A DNA stretch of 64,000 nt, from assembly GCA_038049695.1 (NCBI GenBank), contig CP142451.1, positions 129,228,001-129,292,000 of the forward strand, written 5' to 3'. The notes beneath the pieces are model-generated. The model did not search any database, was not told the DNA's origin, and saw only the letters and a program-made list of their open reading frames with translations. Source of the DNA: Cinnamomum chago (lineage: Eukaryota > Streptophyta > Magnoliopsida > Laurales > Lauraceae). The translations under genes and the position numbers were made by a program. Below, piece by piece: positions 11,949 to 24,000 of this stretch. Position 1 is the stretch's first letter, and each line of letters starts with the position of its first letter.

Positions 11949-12048
11949 ATGGAGATGGGAGCCGGAGCGTACAATCATCGCACGGCGGAAGACGTTTTCA
12001 GGGATTTCAAGGGCAGGAGAGCCGCCATGATCAAAGCTCTCACCACCG
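11949..12048 (+). CDS. AL: Alfin-like gene, exon 1
   Basis: Starts [17 protein letters not shown]. The ATG is preceded by a CT-rich leader typical of plant 5' UTRs (CTTCTTCTTCTTCTTC near 11895). Ends one base into codon 34, with a GT donor at 12049. A second in-frame Met two codons later could also serve as the start. Confidence 0.93.
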
Positions 12049-15000
12049 GTTTCCTTCTCCTCTTTTTTTTTTACTTCTTTTGGTCTTTTGTTTTACCTTT
12101 TCTTTTGGTGTGATTGCTATTTTTGGAAAGCTAGGGTTTTGAGAATAGTCTCATGTTCTGTGCAGATGTTGCTGAATTTTACCAGCAGTGCGATCCAGGT
12201 TTGGTTCCCCCCTTCCCCTTTCTGCTGCATGCTCGGTCTTTTTTCTTCAGGTAAATTGATAGTGTGTTTTTGCTCTGAGCCGCTCATCTTTTTGGGCCCC
12301 ACCATGTGTCTATTCATCGGATGGTTCCCAGACCTTTAATTTAAACACTCTCTCTCTGATTTTTTGACCCGACGCAAGGATGGATGGCTGATTTGGTGAG
12401 TTGGAGCCCACTGAAGGACGGCCAGAGACTCTGCACACGTGCTGCTCAGGAAAAACATTTTTTTTTTGTGGGGTGGGGGTCGGGGTAACTACTAGTTGTT
12501 TGGTGTTAATCGGAGGGTCAAAGCTTTTGGGTACTGTTTTTTTTTTTTTTTGGTCTAATGGTTCTGTGAATTGGTGTTTGTAGTATTATTACCTTTTTTT
12601 TTTTTGGTCTGGTTTGAAGATGGATACTGGGGCCCACGTTTTGACTATATATGAGGGCTGTTATTTTGGTGGGGGCCCAGTTTTAGATGGCTATCTTTTA
12701 AAGAATCTCCTGCAAAGGAATGGTGGTGTAGTCAACCGTCCACATTAACGGGAGAAAAGAGGGGAAATCTGCTTATTGAAGGAGAGATATCAAATTCTTT
12801 GTGAAATTTCATTCATGTGTATTTTGGAATACCTTTGGAGAATCCTTGCCAATGGAGATTTCTGGAATGAGGAAGTTTCTGATTCATGGGTGTTTCAAAT
12901 CCTGGCACTTAATTAAATCTCTTATCTGTGATGATTGAATTTAACCTAGAAACCATCATGATTTGTTGGAACCAAATGTTTCCTTGAGTCAAAATATATT
13001 TTTGGATGATACATGCAAAGCTAAAAGGTTTGGGTAGCCTTAGGCCCTCTTAAAAAGGATTAGTTAGGTAATCTCTTATTCGGGTTCTTCCTAATTTTTG
13101 AGAAATCCTTAAAACTGAGCATACGAAATATACTTTACTGGGGAGGAATCTTGGAACTTAAACATGCTCTTTGATGGAGTAATGCAATGCTTTATGTTAC
13201 TTCTCTAGAGTATGGATGTTGTGACATCCATCTTTGTTGCACTCATACTGAAAAATTGGTATTTTTGCTGAAAAGGGTTATTGGAACTTTTAAATTGAGA
13301 GAAAAGATTGGAATCTTTCTCCAGCCAGTGTCTTTCCAATTCTTTTTTTTTTTTTGAAAGCCATGGGTATTTAAGTATTTGTTTCTCTGTTTCCTACCAT
13401 TCAAGTGCTTCAAATTCGAAGTTGCATATTGCAATTGTTACTGCGCATCAACCCTTCTTAGCTATGCAGTTTTATTTTTGTATATGATTGGTTATGGCAA
13501 CTTTTCTCTTTGTTTGTTAACTGGTGTAACCATTTCAAATGTTAAATGTTTTTTCATTGTTTGCCAATTTTGTTTTCCACGGTCAATGCTATGTTCTACT
13601 TAGTAGTCAAATGGTATACCTGGCAGAGAAGGAGAATTTGTGCCTTTATGGATTACCCAATGAACAATGGGAAGTGAATTTACCTGCTGAAGAGGTTCCG
13701 CCGGAGCTGCCTGAGCCTGCGTTAGGCATTAACTTTGCCAGGGACGGGATGCAAGAAAAAGACTGGTTATCTTTGGTTGCTGTCCACAGTGATGCATGGT
13801 TGCTTTCTGTGGCGTTCTATTTCGGCGCTAGATTTGAATTTGATAGAAATGACAGGTGACTTTTGTGCCTTCTTTATTTAGTAGTGTGAATCCTGTCCAC
13901 TGGAAGTGTAGTTGGATCAGTGTCTGGTATCTTTATCTTTTACTGTTTGTTGTGATTTGGTTCCTTGTAACCTTTTCTTTTCTGTACTATCTTATCATCC
14001 ATTCAATCTAAATTGAACATCATGAGCTTTTTCTTATTGGACTTCTTTTTGTATCTATTTCAACGGGCATTTAAAATTTCTCTGTCATCCTAGTTTAATC
14101 TGTTGTGTTCTGTGCTCAATCAAACTCCGATCAGCTTGTTTTCAGCCCTAATCATGAGAATTAGGTGAAACTTAAGCATTGTTATATCTGTTGAAATGTA
14201 GGAATAGGATAGAAAATAACACATGGCAAAAGGTTATGTAGAGTTTGCCAATAAAACAAATGGTTATTTATAGTTTCTGCTGATTTTGGGAAGCATAGAT
14301 TTATTAAATGGCTTTCTTTATTATTGACGAATGAAATTTTTTTTCCCTTATACTTTTAAATGCTTGAGGATGATTCTCTTATTTAAGGAGTGATTTTTCA
14401 TTTCTACCCTTTTTGTGTGCCATGCCTCTTGGTGTACTTTAAGTTATTGGGTTATGGGAGATAATCTAAGTATGCTGTTGTTTGTTTGTTCCTTTTTGTT
14501 TCTTTGTCAATTTTATACAACAGTCAACAGCTATGATTTTGACGCTGACAAAGGAAGATTGTTTGGGAATGTAGTAAGAAAGACCAAGGGAAAACCAATA
14601 ATATGTGAAACATAGCGGAAATTGATATGTGAGCTAGTGCCATAGTGGACTAGTAGAATTTAGCTCCTAGCGTGGATGAGTAGAAGTAGAATTGCAAATT
14701 CACTTCATTGATGATGATGTTAGAAGTAGAACACACCCTCACATGATGTTAGAATTGCAACTGTGTGCGTCTGGACTTATGCATGGATGCATGCCAATAC
14801 ATAAGAGTGGGCAGCATTTGAAGTGGTTATCATGGATGTTCCTTGATTGGATGCTTGTCTCCATGCAATTAGGTCTTTGAAATGTATGGTTAAAGTTATT
14901 TATTTTAACTGCCCATCTTTAAGGCTCTTGATGCACTAATTATGCTTTTTGTGTGGTGTTCATCTTTTTGGAGATCCATTCATCTCCCAATGCTTACCGC

Positions 15001-18000
15001 CCCCATAAATTAACATTCATCCTGTTGCATCCCATGAGAGATGAAAGTTATAACGGAACAAACTTTCAGTCTTATTTTTTTATTTTTTTTTTATTTTTTT
15101 GGGGAATCAAAATGGCATTTAGAATAAGCATGAAGTGATCTGCATCACTTAGTGACGTTACATGTCAACTTCAGGCAACAGATCTTTTGGTGGCGGGGGA
15201 TTCAACTGGCAGAAGCTTAGAAACATTGAAATTAATGCAACCGGATACTATTTAAATCGTATCTTAAAGATACCAAGTTGTTTCAGGTATCAAGATTGTT
15301 TAGATATGAATCCTTGCAGTTTTGCGTATCTAAAGGATTGACAATTTGGCCCTGGGATGAATTGGTATCTGTTTTCTTTCTATAGTTTAAATTGAATGAC
15401 AGCATCTTTGAAGTTGAAGCTCTCACATTTTGGCTGGGTTCATCATCATGCCTCATGAAGCCTTTAGAAACATATCATGACATTCATTCTGTCACCTGTT
15501 TTTTCATCCTTTGCATCTTCAAAGTGCTACAACTTACTGAATTTATATATGCTGCATATTTCTGTTGTCTTGCCCCTTTCTTTTGTTGATTGTTGTAATC
15601 TGAATCTCCCTGTTTAATGTAGTCATCTCCTTAAGGTAATGCATCTGTACAGAGGGGCATGGCTGATATTGTTTCCTTAAGTATTTGCATTGAATGATGT
15701 TAAAAAATAAGATTAGGAAAATTTTGGGTGAAATCAACTCCACAAAGAAGTGCTGCTTTATCCTTGGATCTGTCCCTGGCATGAAACCTCCAAATGCAGT
15801 GGGTTCCTGTTTATTGCATTTATGAGTCTGGACATTCTGAGGAATAGGATGTACATGGTCAAAATGAGATATGTTCATCATGACTTATGATGCCTTTAGA
15901 AATATATCATGACATTCATACCTGTTAAAGTGTAAACTTGTATGATATTTGGCCCAACCCACTTGTATGATATTAGGCCCAGCCCAAGTGTAAATAGGAG
16001 ACCCAGTCATAATGTGTACAACAAGATAGATTGTATACAGCACGATAGATTCATTGTCTTTCCATTCTTAGAGATCTAATTGATCTAATTAGGTTTTAAT
16101 TCCTTGATTTGTAGCCTAATCTTAGGCATTGTAAAGTCTATTTAAAGAACATAAATCCAAGATGACAAGGCATCGAATGTGAGGTTTTCACAGAACTCTC
16201 TTTCGTTCTGGCATATGCTTCTGAATGTCACTATGCTTCTGAATGTCATGGTATCAGAGCTCGAGTTCTAGGAGATCTTCTTCCTTCTTCATTCTGAGAG
16301 ACTTCTAAAGCTTCGGTGGTTCTCTTCTCTCTGCGTGGGATATCTCTGATCAAGGTGGCCCACCTCTGATCAAATCACTTGTAGCCAGCAATCTACATGA
16401 TGATGATCGACTATTCTTCAAAGGATTTTTGAAGATTTTTCTGGATTTTTTTCTTCATCGTATCAGGTGCTATTCACTCACTTCTTCCTCTGGCATTTTT
16501 GACGTTTTTTCTCCCAAAGATTTCATCTCAGCCGTCCAATTTTGTGGATATTTCTCCAAATCCAATCAAACTTGGACTAGAGGACACACTTTTGATCTCC
16601 TCCAGGATAATGTCCTCTGATCTGTGATTGGATCACGTTGTGGGGCCCACGTATCTCTCCTGCTCTGGATCTCAGGGTCGTCTGGCTTCTTTATTCTTGT
16701 TTTGGAGCCAATTTTGCTACATCCTTCTCTGTGTTCTCTTACCCACTACCACTGCTTTCTTTTAGTACAATCATCTCAGTTATTTTGCTCTTCTGTGATT
16801 GTTTGGTGCTACACTACTTTGGTTATTTTGGTAAATTTTTGCACTCTTTGGTGGCTGTTTGTGTGTCTTCAAGTTGTTTTTCTTCTGCTGGTAGTAGGAT
16901 TGCTGAATATATCTGCATTAATAGTTATGGAGAAAGGAGATATTAAGTTGATCAAGTTTAATGGTAAAAACTATACCACTTGGGCTTTTCAATTTCAAAT
17001 TTACCTTAAGGGTAAAGAACTCTGGGGTCATATTGATGATTCAGATCCCACACATACTGATGACAAGCTCTTAGCTAAATGGGAGGTTAAAGATTGGCAG
17101 AGCATGACCTGGATATTGGGGTCCGTCGATGCACAGTTTATCCTGAACCTTCGCCCATACAAGACTGCCAAAGAAATGTGGCTTTATTTAAAGAAGATAT
17201 ATTTGCAGGAAAATTCTGCTCGCAGGTTTCATTTAGAACATGAAATCTCGCAGTTTGTTCAAGGGACCTTGTCGATACAGGATTACTACTCTCAGTTTAC
17301 AAGTCTGTGGACTGATTACGCTGAGCTTATTTATGCTGACCTCCCTGTTGCCTCCTTAGCCTCTATTCAAGAGATCCATCAAACGAGTCAACGGGATCAG
17401 TTTCTGATGAAGTTACAGCCACAATTTGAAACTGTCCGGTCCAACTTAATGAGCAGGGTGCCATCCCCCTCACTCGAATCATGTCTGGGCGAACTCCTTA
17501 GAGAGGAACAACGCTTGGTGACTCAGACGACACTTACACAGAATGCTCCTCAGGCTGTTCCTATCGATGTTGCTTATGTTTCCAGGGGTAAGCCTCAAGG
17601 CCGGGACATGATCAAGGTCAAATGTTTTTGCTGCCACAAACTCGGACATGCTTCCACTCAGTGCGACCAGAAGTTTTGTTCCTACTGCAAAACCAAAGGT
17701 CATGTTCTTCCGGAATGCCGGACGCGACCTCAGAATCGAGCACAGCAACAGAGAGCCTACTCTGCTCATCTTCCTTACGCTTCTTCACCAGTCATGCCTG
17801 CACCACCTGCTGCCACTTCTACCCTCACTCCTGAAATGGCCCGGCAAATGATCATAAATGCTTTCTCTGCACTTGGCCTATCGGGTAATCCAAAATCTTC
17901 AGTATCCACCTGGTATATTGATTCAGGGGCCTCCCATCACATGAGACACTCTCCTGCCAATATGACTCATATTAGGGAGTATGATGGAGGCCTCTGCATT

Positions 18001-21000
18001 AATACTGCTGATGGTGGCAGTATTCCCATTTCTGTTGTTGGACAGGTTCCTCACTCCTTACCCTTGCATAATGTTTTTCTTTCCCCTCGCTTAACCACAA
18101 ATTTGTTATCAGTTGGTCAACTTGTTGATAGTAATTACTCCATCTTGTTTTCTCGCTCTGGTTGTGTTGTGCAGGATCAAGTATCGGGGAAGGAGCGAAG
18201 GGCCCTAAGCAGGGACGATTGTTTCCCCTCCAGATTTCGTCAAAAGAAAAGCTCCCTTCGGAGTCTGCTTTGTTTTCCCATTTTAGTCATAATAAATGCC
18301 AGTTGTGGCATAATCGTTTAGGACATCCTAATTCCAAAACTTTGATGTTTTTATTAAATTCTGGTTTAATTAATGACAATAAAGTTTCTTTTAAGGATGT
18401 GTCTTTTAATTGTGATACCTGCAAGATGGGGAAAGGGAAAACCCTTCCTTTTCCTCTTCATGATTCTTTAGCAATGAAATGTTTTGATATTGTTCATAGT
18501 GATGTGTGGTGTATTGCACCCGTTCTTTCTCATTCTCATTATAAATACTTTGTTACATTCATTGATGATTATAGTCGTTTTATTTGGATTTATTTTTTGC
18601 ATGCCAAGTCTGATGTTTTCTCGGTTTTTAAAGTTTTCTTGTCTTATGTTGAGAATCAATTTTCCACTACCATTAAAATTCTTAGGTCTGATTCAGGGGG
18701 GGAGTATGTTTCTACGGACTTTCAAACATTTTTGCAATCCAAAGGCATTATCTCCCAGCGATCTTGTCCTTACACCCCCCAACAAAATGGTGTGTCTGAA
18801 CGAAAAAACCAACATCTTTTAGATATTGCTCGTTCACTTTTGTTAACATCTTCTGTTCCAACTAGGTTTTGGCCCGAAGCCCTCTCAACCGCTGTGCATG
18901 TCATAAATCGCCTGCCTTCATCTAGATTAGACAACCAGACACCGTTTTTTAGATTTTTTTAAAAGAATCCACTCTATGATCATCTTCGTCCTTTTGGGTG
19001 TGTTTGTTTTGTTCTTCTTCTTCCCACTGAGCGCACTAAGTTAACAGCTCATTCCTCCATCTGTGCCTTTCTTGGTTATGCTCTTAATCAAAAAGGCTAT
19101 TTATGTTATGATTCTAAAGCCAAAAGAATTCGAGTGTCTCGCAATGTCGTGTTTTTTGAAAATCAATATTTCTTTCTAAGGCATGGTGATTCGAATGACT
19201 CTGTCTCGTTCTCTTTTTTACCATCATTTTCAGATACAATGCCTCCACCTGTTACTCGTTTTAAGCCAGATTTTGTGTATAAACGACGGAATGTTACAGG
19301 TGATTTTGCCTTTGGGTCTCTCGCTACGCCTACCCTGACTGTTCCTGCTCCTGCACCTGATCCACCTCCGGAGCCTCTATTTTCTGATCATGCACCTAAT
19401 CCACCTCCGAAGCCTCTTGTTCTTCGCCGATCCATTCGCCACATAAAGCCACTTGATTGATATGGCTTTACTCATGCTTCATTATTAACCACTTTGTCTT
19501 CTATTTCTATTCCTAACTCGTACTCTCAGGCAGTGCAGCATGATTGTTGGAAACAAGCTATGCAGGAAGAACTTACTGCTCTTCAAACAAATCAGACATG
19601 GGACATTGTTACCTGTCCTTCCTCTGTCAAACCTGTGAGGCCCCACCCTTTGTGGGCCCTCTAATTGCTATTTTAAATACTAATTACTTACTAATTATTG
19701 TTAATTACTAGCTAATTGTGCTAATTAGGGGTTAATCAGGGTAGTTATGTGTTAATCTCCTAAGTTAGTGTTAGACTAGTTAGTTGTATTAGTAGTAGGG
19801 TTTTTGTATAGTCTTTTGTAATTCTAAGGTTTATTAGTGTAGGGGAGGCCTTAGCTAGGGATTAGGATTAATTAGAGGGGGGTCATTGCAAAAAAATGCA
19901 TTTCTAGAACCTTCCAGCCCAAAGACTAAAAAGCCCCTAACCCTAACCCTAATCCTATGTAACCCTAAAGGCCATTTTAGTCTTTAATCCCTTCCCAAAA
20001 TCTATAAAACCAGCCCCTTTCCCAAGAAATCCCAGCAACTGTTCATTTCCTTCTTCTTCCCCTCATTTCTCTCTTTCCAAGCTACTGTTACTGTTGCTGT
20101 GGTGGGGGATTTCCTCTTAGGAGCTGCTGCTACTACTTCTTCTTCTTCCTTATTGCATTAGATTGGTTTTCTTCTCCATCTTTACAACCTACTTCTCACA
20201 AAAGGCAAGTGCACTGTACTATTAGCATAGAATGTATGTGGTTTGTTTCTTTGATTCTGTGTTTCAGTTCAGTCATTAATTTGTGCTAGTTTTACATTGA
20301 GCTTAGTTGTTTATTTATGGGATGGTTGGACATTGATGGATGGGGGTTTCACCCCCCATTTGGAAGATCAATGGGTCCAAATGATGTTGGTTAATGGGCA
20401 TTGGAGTGATTTTATGTTTTGTGATGATTTGGTGAAGGTTGGGAAGGATTGGAAGTGGTTTGGAGGAAAAACGAACTAAAATGGAAAAGTTACAGAAACT
20501 GAGTTTTTCCCAATTTTCGTGCAGAAGGTCGACCTGGGAGTCCACCCGCTGTGTACCAGGTCGACTCCACTCTGCAGGGAGGTCGACCCGGTACACTGCA
20601 TTCCTGGAAGTCAGCTCCCAGTTGGGAAATTTCTGCTGACTGAGATTTCAGTTAGCCGGGTCGACCCGGCCCTGCAGGCAGGTCGACCCGGTACACTGTA
20701 TTTTGTGAAAAACTGGTCCTCAGTTAATTTTTCCTGCAGAGACCCATTTCAGTTAGCAAGGTCGACCTTGCCCTGCAGGCAGGTCGACCCGGTACACTGT
20801 TTTTGCAGGATTTGACTAAAAGTTGGTTTTTCACCTGAAACTCACTCTCTATGTTCAGATCGACCTAGTACTTAGGATTTGCAGTAGAAAATGTATGGAA
20901 GCTGGGACATCAATCTTTCTAGGGTTTTTGGTGTATGCGGTCAATCACCCAGGCCAGGAGGTTGACCGGACACGCTGGGAACCCTTAGAAACGAAATAAG

Positions 21001-24000
21001 TCTTCCAGGAGGCCTGATTCAGGTTATTCAGTGCACTCGGTTGACCCACCTGGCCAGGAGGTCAACCGAGCACACTACACAACAGGTCCACCTGGGAAAC
21101 CCTGATTTTCCAGTTTTCAACATTTAGGAGTTATGATCAGTTGTGGGGCCCATTGACCATCCAAATGGACATTTATCAATGTTCTAAGCCCGAGTCAATG
21201 GTGTGGCTCAACCTTGACTCGCGGGGACTATTGATTAGGGTTTTGGTTGTTAATCTAAGATGATTTGACCTCTAAGAGTTGTCAATGATGCCCGTAATCT
21301 CCTAAGCACCAAACACAGTATCATAGGGCATCGGTGACTTCGTTTAGGGATCAAATTACCGGAGATAGACCTGAACCTAACGTGGCCCATTACCTAGGAT
21401 TGGACCGTTGTATTTCCCTATTGATTCTCATGTTGAAGTTCACACTTCACCTTGTTTAATGCTGTCATTCTTAGATCTTTAGAGTAGCTGCTAACTGTTA
21501 ATTAATGGAAATTGGAGGACCTAAACCTAGGATATCTTAGAGGTGACCTGTTAGCATGATTTGGAGATCACTGACCCGTGTCTGTGTCTAGGCGGGCCCT
21601 TATTGGGCCTAAGTGTGGGATGTGTACCTTTAGTTGGAGGAGGTAGTTTATATTGGGCTTTTAAGTCATGATGGATTGAATGAACTGCTTATCAGTAGTA
21701 AATGGATTTGTTGCCTCGTTTGGACAGATTTAGACCAGGCCATATGTTGATGGGCCTTGGTATGGATCCAACGAGTGGGCTTGGGCCTTGAATATAATCC
21801 ATAGACTGATTTGATGTATGAACCTCTTAGAGACATTGTTAGGACCTTGTTCATGCAAGGCAAAGCCTAGACAGACACAGACCCTTAGAGTTATTCTTGA
21901 GTCGGCATAGACATTCACTCGGTTGATTTAAGCTCAGCCTGTGGACTGATCACCCCCGGTAGGAGCTAGTTATGAGTGTTGAGAAGCTATCATGATGAGC
22001 TGTGTGGTTCAGACGGACGGTGTGATACCGTGTCCGGTCTTGAGTGATGAGTGTGATGAGATGATGAGTGATTTGCGGGATTAGTAATTCCCAGCACTGG
22101 TGAGATTTCCCCGCCGCAACTGTGTTCAGTATGGGAGGGCCGCGGCATAATATCCCGCGGTATTCCAGCTCGTGTGAATGTGCCATTTTGTAGTAGAGTA
22201 GATGTTTTATATTATCCTGATTCTTTATGATTATACTGCTCAACTGCCTAGTTCATTACCTTGTTATTCTTTAATTTATTTACCTGTCTCTATTCATTTG
22301 ATATGTATGTTCTACGTTAGTGGTATGCTGTGACTTGCCAGATCTTTTAGATCTGACCCATCTTTGGTGCTTTGGCCTTGACCCAGAGATCCCAGAGGAT
22401 GCACTTGCGCTAGTAGAGGCGCCGATTGTCGGAGATTATGGATGGGGCCCGGCCGACCCGGATGTCGAGCCGGAGGGCGGAGATGAGTTACCTGGGTTTT
22501 GAGAGTCCATCTTATTTTGGGTTTTGAGAAAACTTTGTAGGTGAGCCGGGTAGCTAACAAAGATGTAATAACTTTTGATTAACAACTGATACTTTTTAAC
22601 TAGACTGTAGTTCTGCTCACACTTTACATATATATTGATACCAAATGCTTCCGCTTTATTTATCTTGCTTCCGCACATTTAACCATTGAGTCTATTGGTT
22701 CAAAAAGTTTTAAATTAGACCTCACTGCGGGCCTACGATCTTGGAAGTAGCGCGCCAACTTCGGGTATTCGAATGATTTTATCGGTATCCGGAATTGGGG
22801 CGTTACAAAACCCATTGGATGCAAGTGGGTATACTCGGTGAAATTAAAGTCTGATGGATCCTTGGATCGCTACAAAGCTCGTCTAGTTGCACTTGGAAAC
22901 AGGCAGGAGTATGGTATCGACTATGAGGAGACTTTTGCTCCAATGGCCAAAATGACAACTGTACGTACAGTTCTTGCAGTAGCCGCCTCTCAGTCATGGC
23001 CCCTATATCAGATGGATGTGAAGAATGTTTTTCTTCATGGGGATCTTAAAGAGGAAGTCTACATGCGTCTCCCTAATGGAATTCCTTCTTCTTCCAAGAC
23101 CGATGTTGCTCGATTACGACACTCATTATATGGCCTTAAACAGGCACCCAGAGCTTGGTTCGACAAGTTCCGAACCACTCTCCTTCAGCTTTCTTTCATA
23201 CAGAGCCCGTATGATCCTTCGATGTTCACACTTCATTCATCCAGAGGATCCACAATTCTCCTTGTGTATGTCGATGATATCATTATTACTGGCCCTTACA
23301 CTGATATGATTCGACAGATACAGGCCTCTCTGCACGATAAGTTTCATATGAAGGATTTGGGACCTTTGAATTATTTCTTGGGTTTAGAAGTTCATCAATC
23401 AAAGAAAGGCTTGTTTCTTCATCAGCACAAATATGCTACTGACCTAGTGGATCTCTCCGATCTCGGTGATTCTAGCCCAGTCGACACACTGTTGGAAGTA
23501 AATGCCAAGCTTCATCAGCAAGACGGTGATCTCCTTCCTGATCCTACATTCTATCGTCGTTTGGTTGGTAGCCTTGCCTATCTAACCATTACTCGACCAG
23601 ATCGCTCTTATGCTGTTAATCTGATCAGTCAGTTTATGACGGCCCCACGGCATCATCATTTGGCGGCAGTCAAATAGATTATTCGATATATCCTTGGTAC
23701 CTCTACCCACGGCTTATTCTTTCCAGTTAGCACACCACTTACACTCACTGCTTATTCTGATGCGGATTAGGCTGGCAGTCCGGACACACGTCGCTCTACT
23801 ACAGGATGATGTGTTTACTTGGGAGAAGCCTTGGTTTCCTGGAAATGTAAAAAGCAAGATAGAGTCTCCAAATCTTCCACGGAATCCGAATACCGAGCCA
23901 TGTCTTCCGCTTGTTCTGAGATCCTATGGCTACGTGGGTTGCTTTCCGAGCTTGGATTCTCCCAGACTCAACCGACTCCTCTTCATGCTGACAACACAAG

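Noticed and set aside
11075-11974. 299-codon open frame on the minus strand opposite the Alfin-like leader
   Set aside because: Mostly Arg/Glu and Ser/Pro low-complexity sequence created by the GA/CT tracts. It overlaps the real exon 1 and has no recognisable domain.
16624-16926. In-frame extension upstream of Copia gag
   Set aside because: Hydrophobic sequence between the primer-binding site and the gag ATG; the gag family normally starts at MEKGDIKL, so this is leader RNA.
22320-22502. 60-codon acidic frame near the 3' end of the solo LTR
   Set aside because: No recognisable domain; LTRs are normally non-coding and the frame is short.
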